Positions 10,553-21,247 of a stretch of DNA of 64,000 nt are shown in pieces; positions within the stretch are counted from its first letter, which is position 1, and the number at the start of each line of letters is the position of its first letter. Both the position numbers and the translations under genes were made by a program. A model generated the notes under the pieces. The model did not search any database, was not told the origin of the DNA, and saw only the letters and a program-made list of their open reading frames with translations. The DNA lies in assembly GCA_002897115.2 (NCBI GenBank), contig BCIH01000010.1:192179-256178 (forward strand). Reading direction: 5' to 3'. The DNA is from Prototheca cutis (lineage: Eukaryota > Chlorophyta > Trebouxiophyceae > Chlorellales > Chlorellaceae).

Positions 10553-13500
10553 TCAGAGGGATCCCGAAGGATGATCCCAATCAAGAAGAGCTTGAGTATG
10601 CAGAAGATTTTTGCGGGATTCCCATGTGGCATCGGGCTCGGGATACCCTTTCCAGAGCACGAGGTATTGTCGGCGACGACCGGTACCTCGTTCACGGAGA
10701 AGACGTTCGATCATGTAAAGGGGCTCTCCTTCGTCATCAAAGGTGGGCGGAGCAGGGATCGGCGTGTCGGGAGATGCAGAAACGTAGGGCTTCAGGCAAT
10801 CGGTGTTGAACACGGGATGGCCGCGGAAAGAGGCGGGCATGTCCAAACGGAGGGCATTTCCCGGAATCACTTCAAGAACTTTGAAGGGACCAACAAACAC
10901 AGGAGAGAGTTTGCGGCCAAGGGGAGTCGGGGCGTTCAGGCGGGAGGCATGCACAAGAGCATAGTCACCAGGGGAAAAGGTGTGGGGCTGGCGGCGCTTG
11001 TTGGCGTGATGGGCCATCTGCTCGTTGTAGCGGATCATGCGGGTCTGGGCGGCCGTGATGTCGGTGGCGAGCTGGGCTGCTCGTTCGACGGCGGAAGTAA
11101 GTCCGGTGACGTTGCGGAAGGCGTTGACTTGCTGGGGCGGCGCCACTGGATCGTATCCGTACAGGAAGCGGAAGGGCGAATGGCCGGTGGCGCGGGACAC
11201 GGCGGAGTTGTATGCGTACTCCACGAGGGGGAGGAGCTTGTCCCAGTCGGCGTCGTCGGTCTGTACCAGGCTGCGCAGCATCTCCTGCAGGGTGCGGTTG
11301 GTGCGCTCGGTCTGGCCGTCGGTCTGGGGATGGTAGGCCGTGCTGAATCGGAGTTGGGTGCCGATGGCGGCGTAGAACTGTTTCCAGAAGGAACTCGTGA
11401 AGCGCGGATCGCGGTCGCTGATGATGATTTCCGGTACGCCGTGCAGGCGGAAGACGTCGCGGAGGAACAGCTCGGCGAGCTGCGCGGCGTCGACGCGCGT
11501 GGAGGTCGGCGTGAAGTGCGCCATCTTGGTCAGGCGGTCGACCCACACGATGATGCTGTCGTGGCCTTGTCCGGTCGTGGGCAGGTGGGTGACGAGGTCC
11601 ATGGTGATCTGGGACCAAGGCATGTCGGGCGGCGCCAGAGGCGTGAGCTCGCCCATGGGCAGGCCGTGGCGCGGCTTGTTGCGCTGACACAGGTCGCAGC
11701 TGCGCACGTGGGCGGCCACGTCCGACGAGATGTTCTCCCAGTGGTAGGTGCGTTGCACTGCGGCGAGGGTGCGCTTGTGGCCTACATGGCCGGCGGTGGG
11801 CGCGTCGTGGTGATCGCTGATGATCTGGCGGCGAAGGGCGTCGTCGGCGGGGACGCAGATCGTGCGTCTCTTTCCAATGATCTTGTAGACGAGGCCGGCT
11901 CGTTTCTCATAGCCGTCCACTGTCTCCGTGCCCAGGCGGTCTGCGAGGGTCTTGAGCGCAGGGTCGCGTTGGATGGCCGCGCGGATGGCGTCGCGCGCGG
12001 GCTCCGTGTCGATTCGCACTCGCACGGCGGCGAGGACCAGCGGGTGGCGGCTCAGGCTGTCGGCGGCGGTGTTCTCGATGCCGGGGATGTGGCGGACTTC
12101 AAAGTCGTATTCCGCAAGAGTGTCCAACCAGCGGGCGAGCCGCGGCGACAGGTGGGTCTGGCTGTGGATGAACTTGAGGCTCCAGTTGTCGGTGCGGACG
12201 ATGGTGTGTGTTCCCATGATGTAGTGACGCCATTTCTTGAAGGCGTGAAGAACCGCGAGTGTCTCGCGTTCGTGGGCCGGGTAGTTGCGTTCGGCCTTGT
12301 CGAGGATGCGTGACTCGTAGGCGATGACTCGACGCTTTCCGTCCTGCTCCTGCTCCAGGATGGCGCCGATGGCGACGTCGGAGGCGTCGGTGGTGATGGT
12401 GTAGCTTTTGGTCGGATCGGGTGGCGCGACGATGGGAGCCGAGGTGACGGCGTCACGCAGCTGTTCAAAGGTGCGCTGGTGCGCTTCCTCCCACGACCAA
12501 TCGACGCCCTTGCGCAGTAACTCGGTGAGTGGGGCGGTGCGCTGGGCGTAGCGCGGGATGAACCGCCGGTAGTAGTTTGTCAGACCGAGGAACCGGCGCA
12601 GGGTCGTGAGGGTGGTGGGCGCGGGCCAGTCGCGGACGGCGGCCAACTTGCCGGGGTCCACCTCCACGCCGGAGGCGCTGATGATGTGGCCCAGGAAAGG
12701 GATGCTGGCCCGGCCGTACTCGCATTTGTCACTGTTGATGTAGAGCTTGTGCTCCCGCAGGACGTCGAAGACGAGGCGCAGGTGCTCCAGGTGCTCCTCT
12801 GGCGAGCGGGAGTAGATGAGGATGTCGTCGAGGTAGACGAGGACAAACTTGTCCAGGTAGGGCCGGAAGACGTCATTCATGAGCTGCATGAACGTGGCGG
12901 GGGCGTTGGTGAGTCCAAAGGGGATCACATTGTATTCGAAGAGGCCGTAGCGGCAGGTGAATGCGGTGGTGGGTCTGTCCTCCGCTCTCATTCGGATCTG
13001 GTGGTAACCCTGACGCAGGTCCAGCTTGCTGAAGATGGTCGCGCCGTGCAGCTGGTCCAGAGCTTCGTCGATGCGCGGCAGGGGATACTTGTTGCGCTCG
13101 GTGACGGCGTTGACTCCGCGGTAGTCGACACACATGCGGTAGGTGCCGTTGGCTTTGCGGACCAAGAGGACGGGTGAGGCCCAGGGTGAGATGGAGGGCC
13201 GGATCAGTCCGCGTTGCAGCAGGTCGTCGATCTGTTCGCGTATGACCGCTTGCAGCGCAGGGCTCTGGCGGTACGCGCGTTGCGCGACGGGCTTGGTGCC
13301 GGGCTTGAGGTCGATGGCATGCTCCAGGTGGCGCTCGGGCGGCAACTCCTGGGGCAGCTCCTCGGGACCAAGCTCCGCGGCTTGCGCCAACAGCTCCTGG
13401 AGCTGGCGCTGAAAGCCGGCGCCGAAGGGGGCGTCGGGCGTGTCGGACGCCCCGCTGTCGGGCGCGTAGATGGTGAACAGGGCGCTGCCTTCTTCCTTGG

Positions 13501-14626
13501 CGGCGCTCTGCAACTCCTCGAAGGACACGATCCCGATGGTAGGTGACGTGGGTGTGTGCGCGGTGTGCGGCAGGGGCTTGCTGAATGGGACGTCAGCGGT
13601 GGTCTTGATGAGTTCTGATGGGATGACTGGCGCCTCTCCATTTGCAGGCGCTGTCAGGCGAGTGACGAGGGCTTCCTTGCTGCCCAGCGTGCTCTCAAAC
13701 CAAGGAACGCCGAGGAAGATCTGCTCCTTCACGTCCGGCGTCGTCAGGAACTCGACTTTTGCAGTGAGGTGGCCGAGGCGGACCTGGCATGGGCCGGCGA
13801 GTCGGCAGGGGCGTGGGTTCTTGTCAAATGCGCCGCGGAGGGTCTGGGTCGTAGGCCGCAGTGGCAGGCCCAGCTCGAGGGCTCTTTGTTCGCTCATGAT
13901 GTTGGCTTGCGCCCCCGTGTCCAGCAGGACTTGCACGGGGCGCCCGTTGAGCGTGGCGTGAGCGGTGGCGTCCAGTCGGCCGTTCGTGCCGACTGCGCGC
14001 AGCGTCGAAGAACGGATCGCCGGCTCTCCAGTGGTTGGTTGCGGCGGGAAGTCGCCGATCGGCAGCGGGCCGTCGTCGGCGGGTTGGATCACCACGCTGC
14101 GGTGGGCGACGGCGGAGCCGCGGCTTTCCATGGCGCGCCTGGGGCAGTCCTTGGCGAAGTGTCCCGGCGTGTTGCAGTTGAAACAGATGGGTGGCATTCT
14201 GGCCTGCGTCGGTTGCGCCGGGGGACCGGAGGTGCGGGCCGTGTTGGCGCGACCTCGGTGGGGTCCCCTGGCGGCCGGCTGCGGCTTGGTTGGGCCTTGC
14301 TGGAAGCGGTCCAGCGGCGGCTGAGCCCGGCCTTGATGGAAGCGGGCCGGCGGCTGCCAGCGCTCCGCCCTAGCTTCCGAGTTCTCGGCCATACGCATCA
14401 TGTCCTCCACGGTATCTGCCATGGCCACGTCCTTGAACCAGGATACGTGGCGTGGTATCGCCTTGATGTATAGCTCGCAGAGAACGGCAGGCTCCATGTT
14501 GGGCAGGAGAGTCATGAGGCGCTTGAACCGTGCGTTGCTTGGGCCAATGGGCTCCGTAGCCTTGAAGTATACCAGTTGCTGGGCGAGTTGCCGCTTCCGC
14601 TGAAGGACGTCGGTGGAACCTGTCAT
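10553..14626 (-). CDS. Gag-Pol polyprotein, Ty3/gypsy chromovirus
   Basis: From the first ATG it encodes 1357 residues; the frame stays open back into the 5' LTR (14839, GTG). Numbered from 14839: C-terminal Gag-like region about 65-150; CCHC zinc knuckle C219-C222-H227-C232; aspartic protease DTGA 307-310; reverse transcriptase about 530-710 with YLDD 669-672; RNase H about 810-935 with TTDAS; integrase HHCC (H1011, H1018, C1048, C1051) and catalytic D1081, D1142, E1178 with exact D-35-E spacing; C-terminal chromodomain about 1374-1424. A chromodomain normally directs integration into particular chromatin. The protein is self-contained in one frame. The Gag part before the knuckle looks short, with the N-terminal half of the capsid region not evident. 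Confidence 0.95.
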   Translation of the reverse strand: MTGSTDVLQRKRQLAQQLVYFKATEPIGPSNARFKRLMTLLPNMEPAVLCELYIKAIPRHVSWFKDVAMADTVEDMMRMAENSEARAERWQPPARFHQGRAQPPLDRFQQGPTKPQPAARGPHRGRANTARTSGPPAQPTQARMPPICFNCNTPGHFAKDCPRRAMESRGSAVAHRSVVIQPADDGPLPIGDFPPQPTTGEPAIRSSTLRAVGTNGRLDATAHATLNGRPVQVLLDTGAQANIMSEQRALELGLPLRPTTQTLRGAFDKNPRPCRLAGPCQVRLGHLTAKVEFLTTPDVKEQIFLGVPWFESTLGSKEALVTRLTAPANGEAPVIPSELIKTTADVPFSKPLPHTAHTPTSPTIGIVSFEELQSAAKEEGSALFTIYAPDSGASDTPDAPFGAGFQRQLQELLAQAAELGPEELPQELPPERHLEHAIDLKPGTKPVAQRAYRQSPALQAVIREQIDDLLQRGLIRPSISPWASPVLLVRKANGTYRMCVDYRGVNAVTERNKYPLPRIDEALDQLHGATIFSKLDLRQGYHQIRMRAEDRPTTAFTCRYGLFEYNVIPFGLTNAPATFMQLMNDVFRPYLDKFVLVYLDDILIYSRSPEEHLEHLRLVFDVLREHKLYINSDKCEYGRASIPFLGHIISASGVEVDPGKLAAVRDWPAPTTLTTLRRFLGLTNYYRRFIPRYAQRTAPLTELLRKGVDWSWEEAHQRTFEQLRDAVTSAPIVAPPDPTKSYTITTDASDVAIGAILEQEQDGKRRVIAYESRILDKAERNYPAHERETLAVLHAFKKWRHYIMGTHTIVRTDNWSLKFIHSQTHLSPRLARWLDTLAEYDFEVRHIPGIENTAADSLSRHPLVLAAVRVRIDTEPARDAIRAAIQRDPALKTLADRLGTETVDGYEKRAGLVYKIIGKRRTICVPADDALRRQIISDHHDAPTAGHVGHKRTLAAVQRTYHWENISSDVAAHVRSCDLCQRNKPRHGLPMGELTPLAPPDMPWSQITMDLVTHLPTTGQGHDSIIVWVDRLTKMAHFTPTSTRVDAAQLAELFLRDVFRLHGVPEIIISDRDPRFTSSFWKQFYAAIGTQLRFSTAYHPQTDGQTERTNRTLQEMLRSLVQTDDADWDKLLPLVEYAYNSAVSRATGHSPFRFLYGYDPVAPPQQVNAFRNVTGLTSAVERAAQLATDITAAQTRMIRYNEQMAHHANKRRQPHTFSPGDYALVHASRLNAPTPLGRKLSPVFVGPFKVLEVIPGNALRLDMPASFRGHPVFNTDCLKPYVSASPDTPIPAPPTFDDEGEPLYMIERLLRERGTGRRRQYLVLWKGYPEPDATWESRKNLLHTQALLDWDHPSGSL

Positions 14627-14810
14627 GCGGTCAACGTAGTCTTCCCAACCGGGTGAGCTCCTTGCTCGGTCGTTGTTGTCGTGTTGTCGTCGCTCCGAGG
14701 CGATTCGATGTCGTGGGTCGTATCTGGGCCAGCCGCGCGTGCTCTCGTGTGCGGCGGCATTCACAGGGAGACTCGGAATGAGAAATCCGAGGGGGTCCGT
14801 CTCAACCTGT

Positions 14811-14823
14811 TTTTCCGAAACCA
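14811..14823 (-). other. Candidate primer-binding site
   Basis: Two bases inside the 5' LTR the sense strand reads TGGTTTCGGAAAA. TGG pairs with a tRNA CCA end. The tRNA species cannot be assigned by eye. Confidence 0.55.
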
Positions 14824-14825
14824 GT

Positions 14826-15116
14826 TGTTGTGCACTCACTACGCTAGTAGGTGGTTACACAAGATGCAGAGCATGTATTGTAGAAATGATCCCCCCCGTA
14901 TACTGGCGGGGGTGCGGGTTTGTATAGTGGGGCTTGATGCGAGCAGTAGTGAACAGGTTGGTGCGCAGGGTTGCTCAGGTTGGTGCACAGGGCTGCTCAG
15001 GTGCGTGCATACATGGCATCAGGCAGGACACGTGATAGGCCAAAAAGAGGGTCTTGGATGGCTATAAGTAGGACGGAAGGTGATAAATGGGAAGCTTGGG
15101 TTGCAGAGGTGCAACA
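14826..15116 (-). repeat. 5' LTR of the retrotransposon
   Basis: It is 291 bp, TGTTG...CAACA, and matches 10259-10527 apart from an extra 22-bp tandem unit and a few adjacent changes (gaa for ctc) near 14951-14975. Confidence 0.93.
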
Positions 15117-16076
15117 CACGGCATTTCATGGCATCGGGTTGTGTGGCAATCCACATGCACGGCTGCGTGCGCTTGGGACGTTACGCCCCATTTACGCCTC
15201 CCATGTTGTCTCTATCACCGTGACGTGCGGCCCATGCTAGACAGCTGCAAGCATGAAAGGTGCCTGCAGTGGGTCGTGGTCCGGTGCCATTCCTGCAGTC
15301 GCGGAGGATGCGCCTGCCTCCATCCATCAACTCGGCATNGATGCTTTGGTGCCACCATGCCCAACGTGGTGCCCCCCTCGCAAAATGCAACCTGGGTGAC
15401 GAAGTAGCCGATTCTGGCGCAGGCTGCGGTCCGCAGCGCCCTGCCAGTGGCCGGCAGGGACTCTGAAACCAGGCAGGTGCTGATGGGCTGGGCACCACGC
15501 CCAGTCCCCCTGCGTGGCCGGGAGGCCAGAAAGCTTGCCGTTGCTCCGTGTGCTTGGGTCAACGAATCCTCCGCTTTATCAGTTCAATCGATCCCATCGA
15601 ATTCTCTCTCGCGGACCTGGCAGCAGTCAGTCGTTGGCATTACAGAAGTCGATGATGCCAACGAACTGTGCGCGAAGCATGCTGCGCAATTGTTGACAAC
15701 AGGTGGCAAGAGGATATCATCTCTCCTGCACGTGTACGCATCATCATGCGTTCCGGAGAGCATGCACGTGCGCAAGGTCAGCACTGCTGCTCAGCAGCGC
15801 GGTGACTGCCGGCCAGAACATCGGAACTGGCAGCCAGTGTACAGGAGGTGCAAATACTGGGCGGGATGTGCGCACAGCCCGCCATCACATGGAATGAAAT
15901 TGGGGGCAACATTGACACCTGGAGCGTCCCCCGGGCTTATCAGCAATAGAATGAAAGATCTAGCACGTTCACGTGCTGTCAAGATGCTAAGCACCTGGGA
16001 CCTCTTTGGCCAGTGCAAGGACCAGCGCACGGCATCGCCATGGCCCGGTCGACAATCACCACGGATCAACCCCGTC
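15117..16076. other. Intergenic, downstream of the membrane-protein gene
   Basis: It contains the second copy of the dispersed repeat (15297-15388) and otherwise only short frames without recognisable domains. One frame across 15447-16487 is mostly antisense to the gene below and is not supported. Confidence 0.5.
15297..15388. repeat. Dispersed repeat, copy 2 (inverted relative to 1-95)
   Basis: Its reverse complement matches the first 95 bases of the window. One N lies at 15339. The two copies bracket the whole first 15.3 kb in inverted orientation. Confidence 0.85.
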
Positions 16077-19000
16077 TCACACTGCAGCAGCACCTGTCAC
16101 AGTGCTGTGCCGCCTGCGCAAACATTGCCCCCTGCGGCGCCACCGGCGTTTGGCCGTCGGCGCCAGGAGCAGCATGGCGCCGGCGGCCAGGCATGCGATC
16201 CCCGGCCCCGCCAGCTGCCACGCCACAACCGGTGGCAGCGCCGGCCCCGCCCAGACCTCAGCCGTGTCTGCAGCACCGGCGCTGACATTGACCTGCAGCG
16301 TCGCAGTGGTCCGTGCAAAAAAGGAGTCTGGGTCATCTGCCAGCCAGGCCACAGGCACGTCAGCAGACAGGCGCTGCACCTCCAGCGCCGCCGCCACCTC
16401 CACCGCGCTGGCATTCGAGGGCACGTCTGCGGGCAGCTGCGCTGCAACACGTGCCCGCAGCATGCGCTTCGTTTGTGGACGGGCTGACGAGGAGGAGCTG
16501 GTGTCCGAGCTTGCACTGGCATCGCTCCCATCGGCCAACACGGAGACGTCGACGGAGGAGAGCGAAACGCCAAAGGCCGAGGCGGTATCAGCGCGGAGCA
16601 AGGCGGCGGTGATGTCGGCTGGCGAGGCATCGATGCCAGCCTGCAGTGCTGCGGCACCCTGGTCAAGACCCTGCACCGTCACCGAAAAGGACACCACCAG
16701 GACGGCAGCAGGGTACAGCGATGCCGCGGTTCCAGATGAACCGGACCCCGTGGCACCAGATTGCGCCGACTGGGCAGAGTTCGCTGAACCGGCAGCTCCC
16801 GTACCTCCAGTCGAGTTGCAGCTGGTGGCGCCATCAACAAGGGTGCCACCGCCGGCGGTGCACAGCTCACACAGCACTGACCCTGGCTCCGCCGCGGCCG
16901 TGCCGGCGATGCACCGCTTGCATGCAGTTGATCCCCATGAGTAGGAATACGAGCCAGGAGCACAGGGCTCGCAGACCACAGTCCCGGCTGCCGCGGCCAC
17001 CGTCCCGGGGCCACAGAGCACGCAGGCAGTGGCGTTGACACCACCAGCGGCCCAGCCGGCGGGGCAGACGCCGCACGACACGCCGTGCCCCATGTCCAGT
17101 GCACCGCATGCGCCATTGGACGTTGCGCTCGAGCTGCCNGCCGTCGTGCATGCCGCTGTCGCAGCCATCTGCTGCACGGCGCCGTCGTCCGGGGCCTCCG
17201 CGGACCTTGGTGCCGCTGAGCTCGTCAGCCCATCGCTGCTGTCTGCTGCAGCTTCATCCCTTGCACCGCCATCATATGTCACCACAACCCCGGTGNTGGC
17301 AGTGGCAGCGCCGTCGCTCTGCTCGGACGCTGGTGCCATCACCGCAACCTCCTTCGCGCTGGCCCCTATCGCATCAACTGGCCTCTGCCGCAGTAGGCGC
17401 AGTGGGTAGCGAGCAGAGGTGACATCGTCCTCCGCGATGACCAGTGCCTCGAGGCCAACAGGCAGACCGGGCTGCAGGCCTACCACAAACGCCGCCGGCA
17501 GTGACGACTCAGTGGTTGTCATGACCGCTGGCGAGGACGGCGACCNNCTGGCGCCAGTCGACCTGCCTGCTGACGTTGTGGCACTGCCACCGCTGGCCAG
17601 AACCTTCCCTCCCAGCTCCACCCGGACGCCGGGGACGGAGGGGTGGGCCAGCGTGGCAAGCAGGCTCACAAAGCTGTCTTCAGATGGCAGCGCCACGTCC
17701 ATCACCACATCTGCGGGACGGCAGTCGCAACGAGTGCATATCGAAACTGAGCGTCGAGGAACTGCCTGCAAAAAGGGAGCAGGTCCACGGCCTACAGCCG
17801 CCACGCATGCATAGACCAGCAGGGGCGCACCCCTCCCCATCAGGCAACAAAAGCAGCGAAGGTCAAGCTACAGCACCCACACTCAACATAAACCTAGCCC
17901 ACAGACCTGGAATGCAAGCAGGCACAGACATGTTCGTAACAGCCACGTCGGCCTTCAACGAGCCGCTCTCGTGCCGGTGCCGGTCCTTGCCGCGCCCGCT
18001 CTTTCCCGCTGCGGACGGCTGTCGGCACAGCACAGTGACGGAGCCGTCGGGGCGTGTGAGCTTGAGCGATGCAAGCTCAGTGTGGGTGCTGGGCGCTGCT
18101 CGGACGATGGAGAGCAGCACTGGCAACATTTGTGTACTGGACAAGCTGCCCACGGAGTCCTGGGGTGGGGCGGTTTCTCCAGCATAGGTAGAAGAGTCTC
18201 CACTCGAGGTTACACCTCCCTCCCCGTCCGACTCGAGGACCATCGCGCTTGACGCTCCCACAACGCACCCACCGCCAGACGACACATTCAACGCCAGCGT
18301 GTTGGTCCCCGTCGACAGAGACAGAGACCATGCCTTCCAGGGCAGCGTTGAGGCGGTCTCGCCTTCTGTGGCGGCCGCCGAGTTGACGCTGGAGCACGCA
18401 TCTGCTGGCGGGACGCCCCTGAGCTCTTGGTCACTCTCCAGCGCCAGCGAGCACCCCTGCACATGCACGGGGCAATGGCCGCTCGCGGTTAGAGGATGGT
18501 CCTCCTCTTCGCTTCCTGTTGGCACTGCAAGTGGCAATCCTCACAACAGCAGTCCAGCGGCAAGTGATACGCCAGCCCTCTTGGCGTCACAACCTCACGC
18601 TGTGATCCCACAAACGCGGCGACGGAAGCGAGTGGGCCAGGCAATGGCACAGCGTCGCCCGATCCAACATACGGCCCACAGGCTACACACCTTTGGAATG
18701 GCAAGACACAGGGTGACGTTGGAGACGGAGGCGTTCACCATGGCCCCGAGTTCCAAGAGGTGAATCTCGTTCATGGCAGGGCCACGCAGCACAGTCACCG
18801 CCACCTCACTGCTGCCATTGGACAGCAGAGCCAACNGCGCCATGCCTGGCAGCAAGGATGTCCAGGCTGAGACTGAGCTGTTTGTGCTATCCAGAGCCGG
18901 CACTGGCATGGCAAGATTGCCCCCGGCGCTGGGGCTCGTAGGGGTTGCATCAAGGCCCGGAGCTGGGCCCTGCACGGGCACTCCTACAGCATAGCCGGAC

Positions 19001-19829
19001 TCCATGTTCGACGCTGAAAGGGCGGAAGCCACACTCAACGCCGATGTCGTCCCACCACTGCTGTCAAGCAGGTACGTCCCGGGCGGGCATGTGCCCAGCG
19101 GTGTGCCATAGATGACCAGCACTTCGGATGCGTCCCAGCCCACCAGGCCACCCTGCCTCCCGACGCTGCCACCGACAGCCACGTCTGTGGACAAGGGTGC
19201 GAGCCGCATTCCCACTGCACACCGCAGCGACGGCTGCACGCCAGACCAGTCCAGGGCCAGCGTCACATTGGTGGCGTTCGCGCCGCCTTCAAAGATGGCC
19301 ACCCCCGTCCGCGATGCCGGGGGCAGCACGCCTGGTGAACGACAAGAGCTCAGAGGCCTCACCTCCCACAGCACTGCCACCGTCTCAGCAGGTGCACCGG
19401 GAAGGGCCCCTTGCAGTCGCAGCTCGATTACTGCCGCGTGGGGGGGGTGTGCTGCGCCGCCGGGCACGTACGCCACTGACAGCCTTGCCTGCAGTGAGAC
19501 ATGGGTGACAAAGCCGTGTAACAAGTTATATTTTGACAGAATTGCCTCTTGCATGCGACCTTGGGTGCCTCTTTGACTGTGGTTGCCAGTCAAAGAGCGA
19601 GCATCCCGCCTGCCCATCCCCAGGCTGACAAGCAGGGTCAGAGGGACAACAAAGCCCTCCGTTGTTATGTCGGTTCATGACATACGCTGACATAGCCATG
19701 GCAGTTCATGGCACGTACCTGCGCTGCTGGTGCAAGCCACAGCAAGCTGAGAAGCCCAACAAGGGCGGCCTCGAGCGACCACGACACATGATGCCCCGAG
19801 TGGCCAGCAGGCTTCTGCCGCCTGTTCAT
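16077..19829 (-). CDS. Putative single-pass surface receptor with GCC2/GCC3-type Cys-rich repeats
   Basis: Exons: 19719-19829, 18691-19488, about 17947-18456 and 16077-17765, all phase 0 (only the 17947 donor is uncertain). About 1035 residues. The N-terminal 37 residues are a signal peptide (LVGLLSLLWLAPAAQ core). A long Ala/Ser/Thr-rich extracellular part with NxT/S sites follows. Then comes a Cys-rich stretch at 16810-17100 with repeated C-x-x-C, PG-x-Y/V and G-x-x-x-C spacing, as in ephrin-receptor-like GCC2/GCC3 repeats. Near the C-terminus (about 16150-16210) a hydrophobic helix is followed by the basic KRRWRRR stop-transfer and a short tail with no kinase domain. A ligand-binding or adhesion role is inferred. 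Ns at 17139, 17296, 17546-17547 and 18836. Confidence 0.75.
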
Positions 19830-20066
19830 TGCCGCGCGCGTCCTTTCTCATACGGCAAACGCCGTCCCTACTGTAGTCCGAGGGAGCACACCCATGGTAA
19901 TCCACGGTGTCACGAAGCACGACTGTCGGAGCGGCCAGTCCACCGTGTAGTGCTTCCGGGCAGCGTTTGTTTGCTCAAGCTGAACAACACCCTGTGGAGC
20001 ACGTCAACTGCAATAATTCAGAAGAATAGAAATCGATCGCCTGGGCTGGCGGTTTCGCAAGGTCTT
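19830..20066. promoter_or_regulatory. Probable bidirectional promoter
   Basis: About 237 bp separate the divergent starts of the membrane-protein gene (-) and the small Lys-tailed gene (+). No specific elements are identified. Confidence 0.4.
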
Positions 20067-20653
20067 ATGTGGACAGAGGAGGTGCATCGCTCCCGGCTGA
20101 CGGCCTGCGATGGGCGGTCAGCCGTCCCCAGGAGCCGGCTCCTGCGCTCCACGGCTGCCTGCCGTCCTCAGGCCAACGCCGGGTCCGCTGCCATCCTCCT
20201 GGGCTGCCTGGCCGCTGCCCTACACCACCCCACAGCTCGCGCGGCTCTGCGCGGCCTGCGCGACAGGCTCAGCCCGAAGGCTCCCACGCCTGCGCAGCGG
20301 GCGGGCAACGCCGCCCTCTCCAGGCAACACCAGGTATGTTTGGGCGCTTGTGGGTTGGCAGGAGAATTTGTTTCTGTAGTCATGCACATGGACCTGGATG
20401 TTTTGTTCGCGTGGTAGGAACAGGGATTCTGCTGCGCCAATGGCTAAAACATCATCAGGTAGTCGTCCCAGCTCGACACGATCCACTGCAGGCAGCTGCC
20501 AGTGGCCCATCATCACGTGTGCCCAGTAGCAGCTCAGTCACCGCAGCTACCTCCAGCGCGGCGCCGGCAAATGTCCGGCAGCCGCAGCCGCCGGGTCAGG
20601 CCAAGCAGGGCAAGAAGCAGAAGCAGAAGAAGCGACGCGGTGGGAAAAAATAA
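20067..20653 (+). CDS. Small unrecognised protein with Lys-rich tail
   Basis: Two exons: 20067-20333 and 20459 (or 20492) to 20653, phase 0, donor CAG|GTATGT. The product is about 143-154 residues. The N-terminal part is Arg/Ala-rich with a moderately hydrophobic segment (GSAAILLGCLAAALHH), which could be a transit sequence or a weak membrane helix. The C-terminal part is Ser/Ala/Pro-rich and ends in a strongly basic tail (KQGKKQKQKKRRGGKK). I recognise no family. The basic tail would suit RNA, ribosome or membrane-surface binding, but that is speculation. Support comes from the open frame joined by consensus splice sites. Confidence 0.45.
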
Positions 20654-21247
20654 CCATTGGCCCCAATCACAGTGCCGAATTTCCACATGGCGTCGCACTT
20701 GCCCATGTGACAAGCCGGAATCTCAGCCATCCATGCGGATGGCGTGGAGCCAATGTCCAGCCATGTCGGGGCAATACAATGGGCTTCAACGCTTTGCTGG
20801 CTCCAGATGCTCCATGGCGGGCCATTGATTTCCTGATGATGTAAATAAACTGGTGGAACAGTTTGTGTGGGAGGGAAGTGTCCGCTATCTCCCCATTTCC
20901 TGTGCGGTGCTCTGCTGTCCGAGAGTGACCACTCCTTGTCATCTGGGATGGACTGGGGCCTACCAGGACGACACGCTCTCAGTCGTGCGGAATGAATGAA
21001 AGAACCCCATGCTTAAATTGGTCTCTTCCCTGTCCGTATTGTTCTTTCATCCCTTGTATTCCATCGCCACACTGCGCCGTCGAAGTTGTCGCGCTGGTCG
21101 GAGCAGCCGTGCTGAAAGGCATGTCCGTGACGGGGGGGAACGTTCCGGCGCCGCGTTGCCTGTCCGGGGAGGGTTCCCCCATGTCTGTTTCACTTACGAT
21201 GCCCTGCACGCTCATGAGCATGCACTAAGGCGCACATTTGCTCCACA
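20654..21247. other. Intergenic, upstream of the protease gene
   Basis: No recognisable coding frame. Probably the 3' UTR of the small gene and the promoter of the protease. Confidence 0.5.

Larger units (their letters stand above)
10259..15116 (-). mobile_element. Full-length Ty3/gypsy LTR retrotransposon (chromovirus type)
   Basis: It has near-identical direct LTRs (10259-10527 and 14826-15116), each beginning TGTTG and ending CAACA. A single long pol frame lies between them on the minus strand. Next to the 5' LTR is a TGG-starting primer-binding candidate, and next to the 3' LTR a purine tract. Flanks are tacgg (10254-10258) and cacgg (15117-15121). That is either a 5-bp target duplication with one mismatch, or a 4-bp acgg duplication if the LTR is extended by one base. 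The uninterrupted frame and near-identical LTRs indicate a recent insertion. Confidence 0.95.

Noticed and set aside
10367..12313. 648-codon plus-strand open frame
   Set aside because: It is the antisense shadow of the integrase/RNase H part of the retrotransposon polyprotein; its Val/Gly/Asp-rich product has no domain.
15447..16487. 346-codon plus-strand frame
   Set aside because: Mostly non-coding or antisense to the membrane-protein C-terminus; no domain and no plausible splice context.
17760..17820. Weak resemblance between 15260-15300 and the antisense of 17765-17810 (both can read AVGRGPxPFLQ)
   Set aside because: The nucleotide match is short and degenerate, and one copy lies in an intron; treated as chance.
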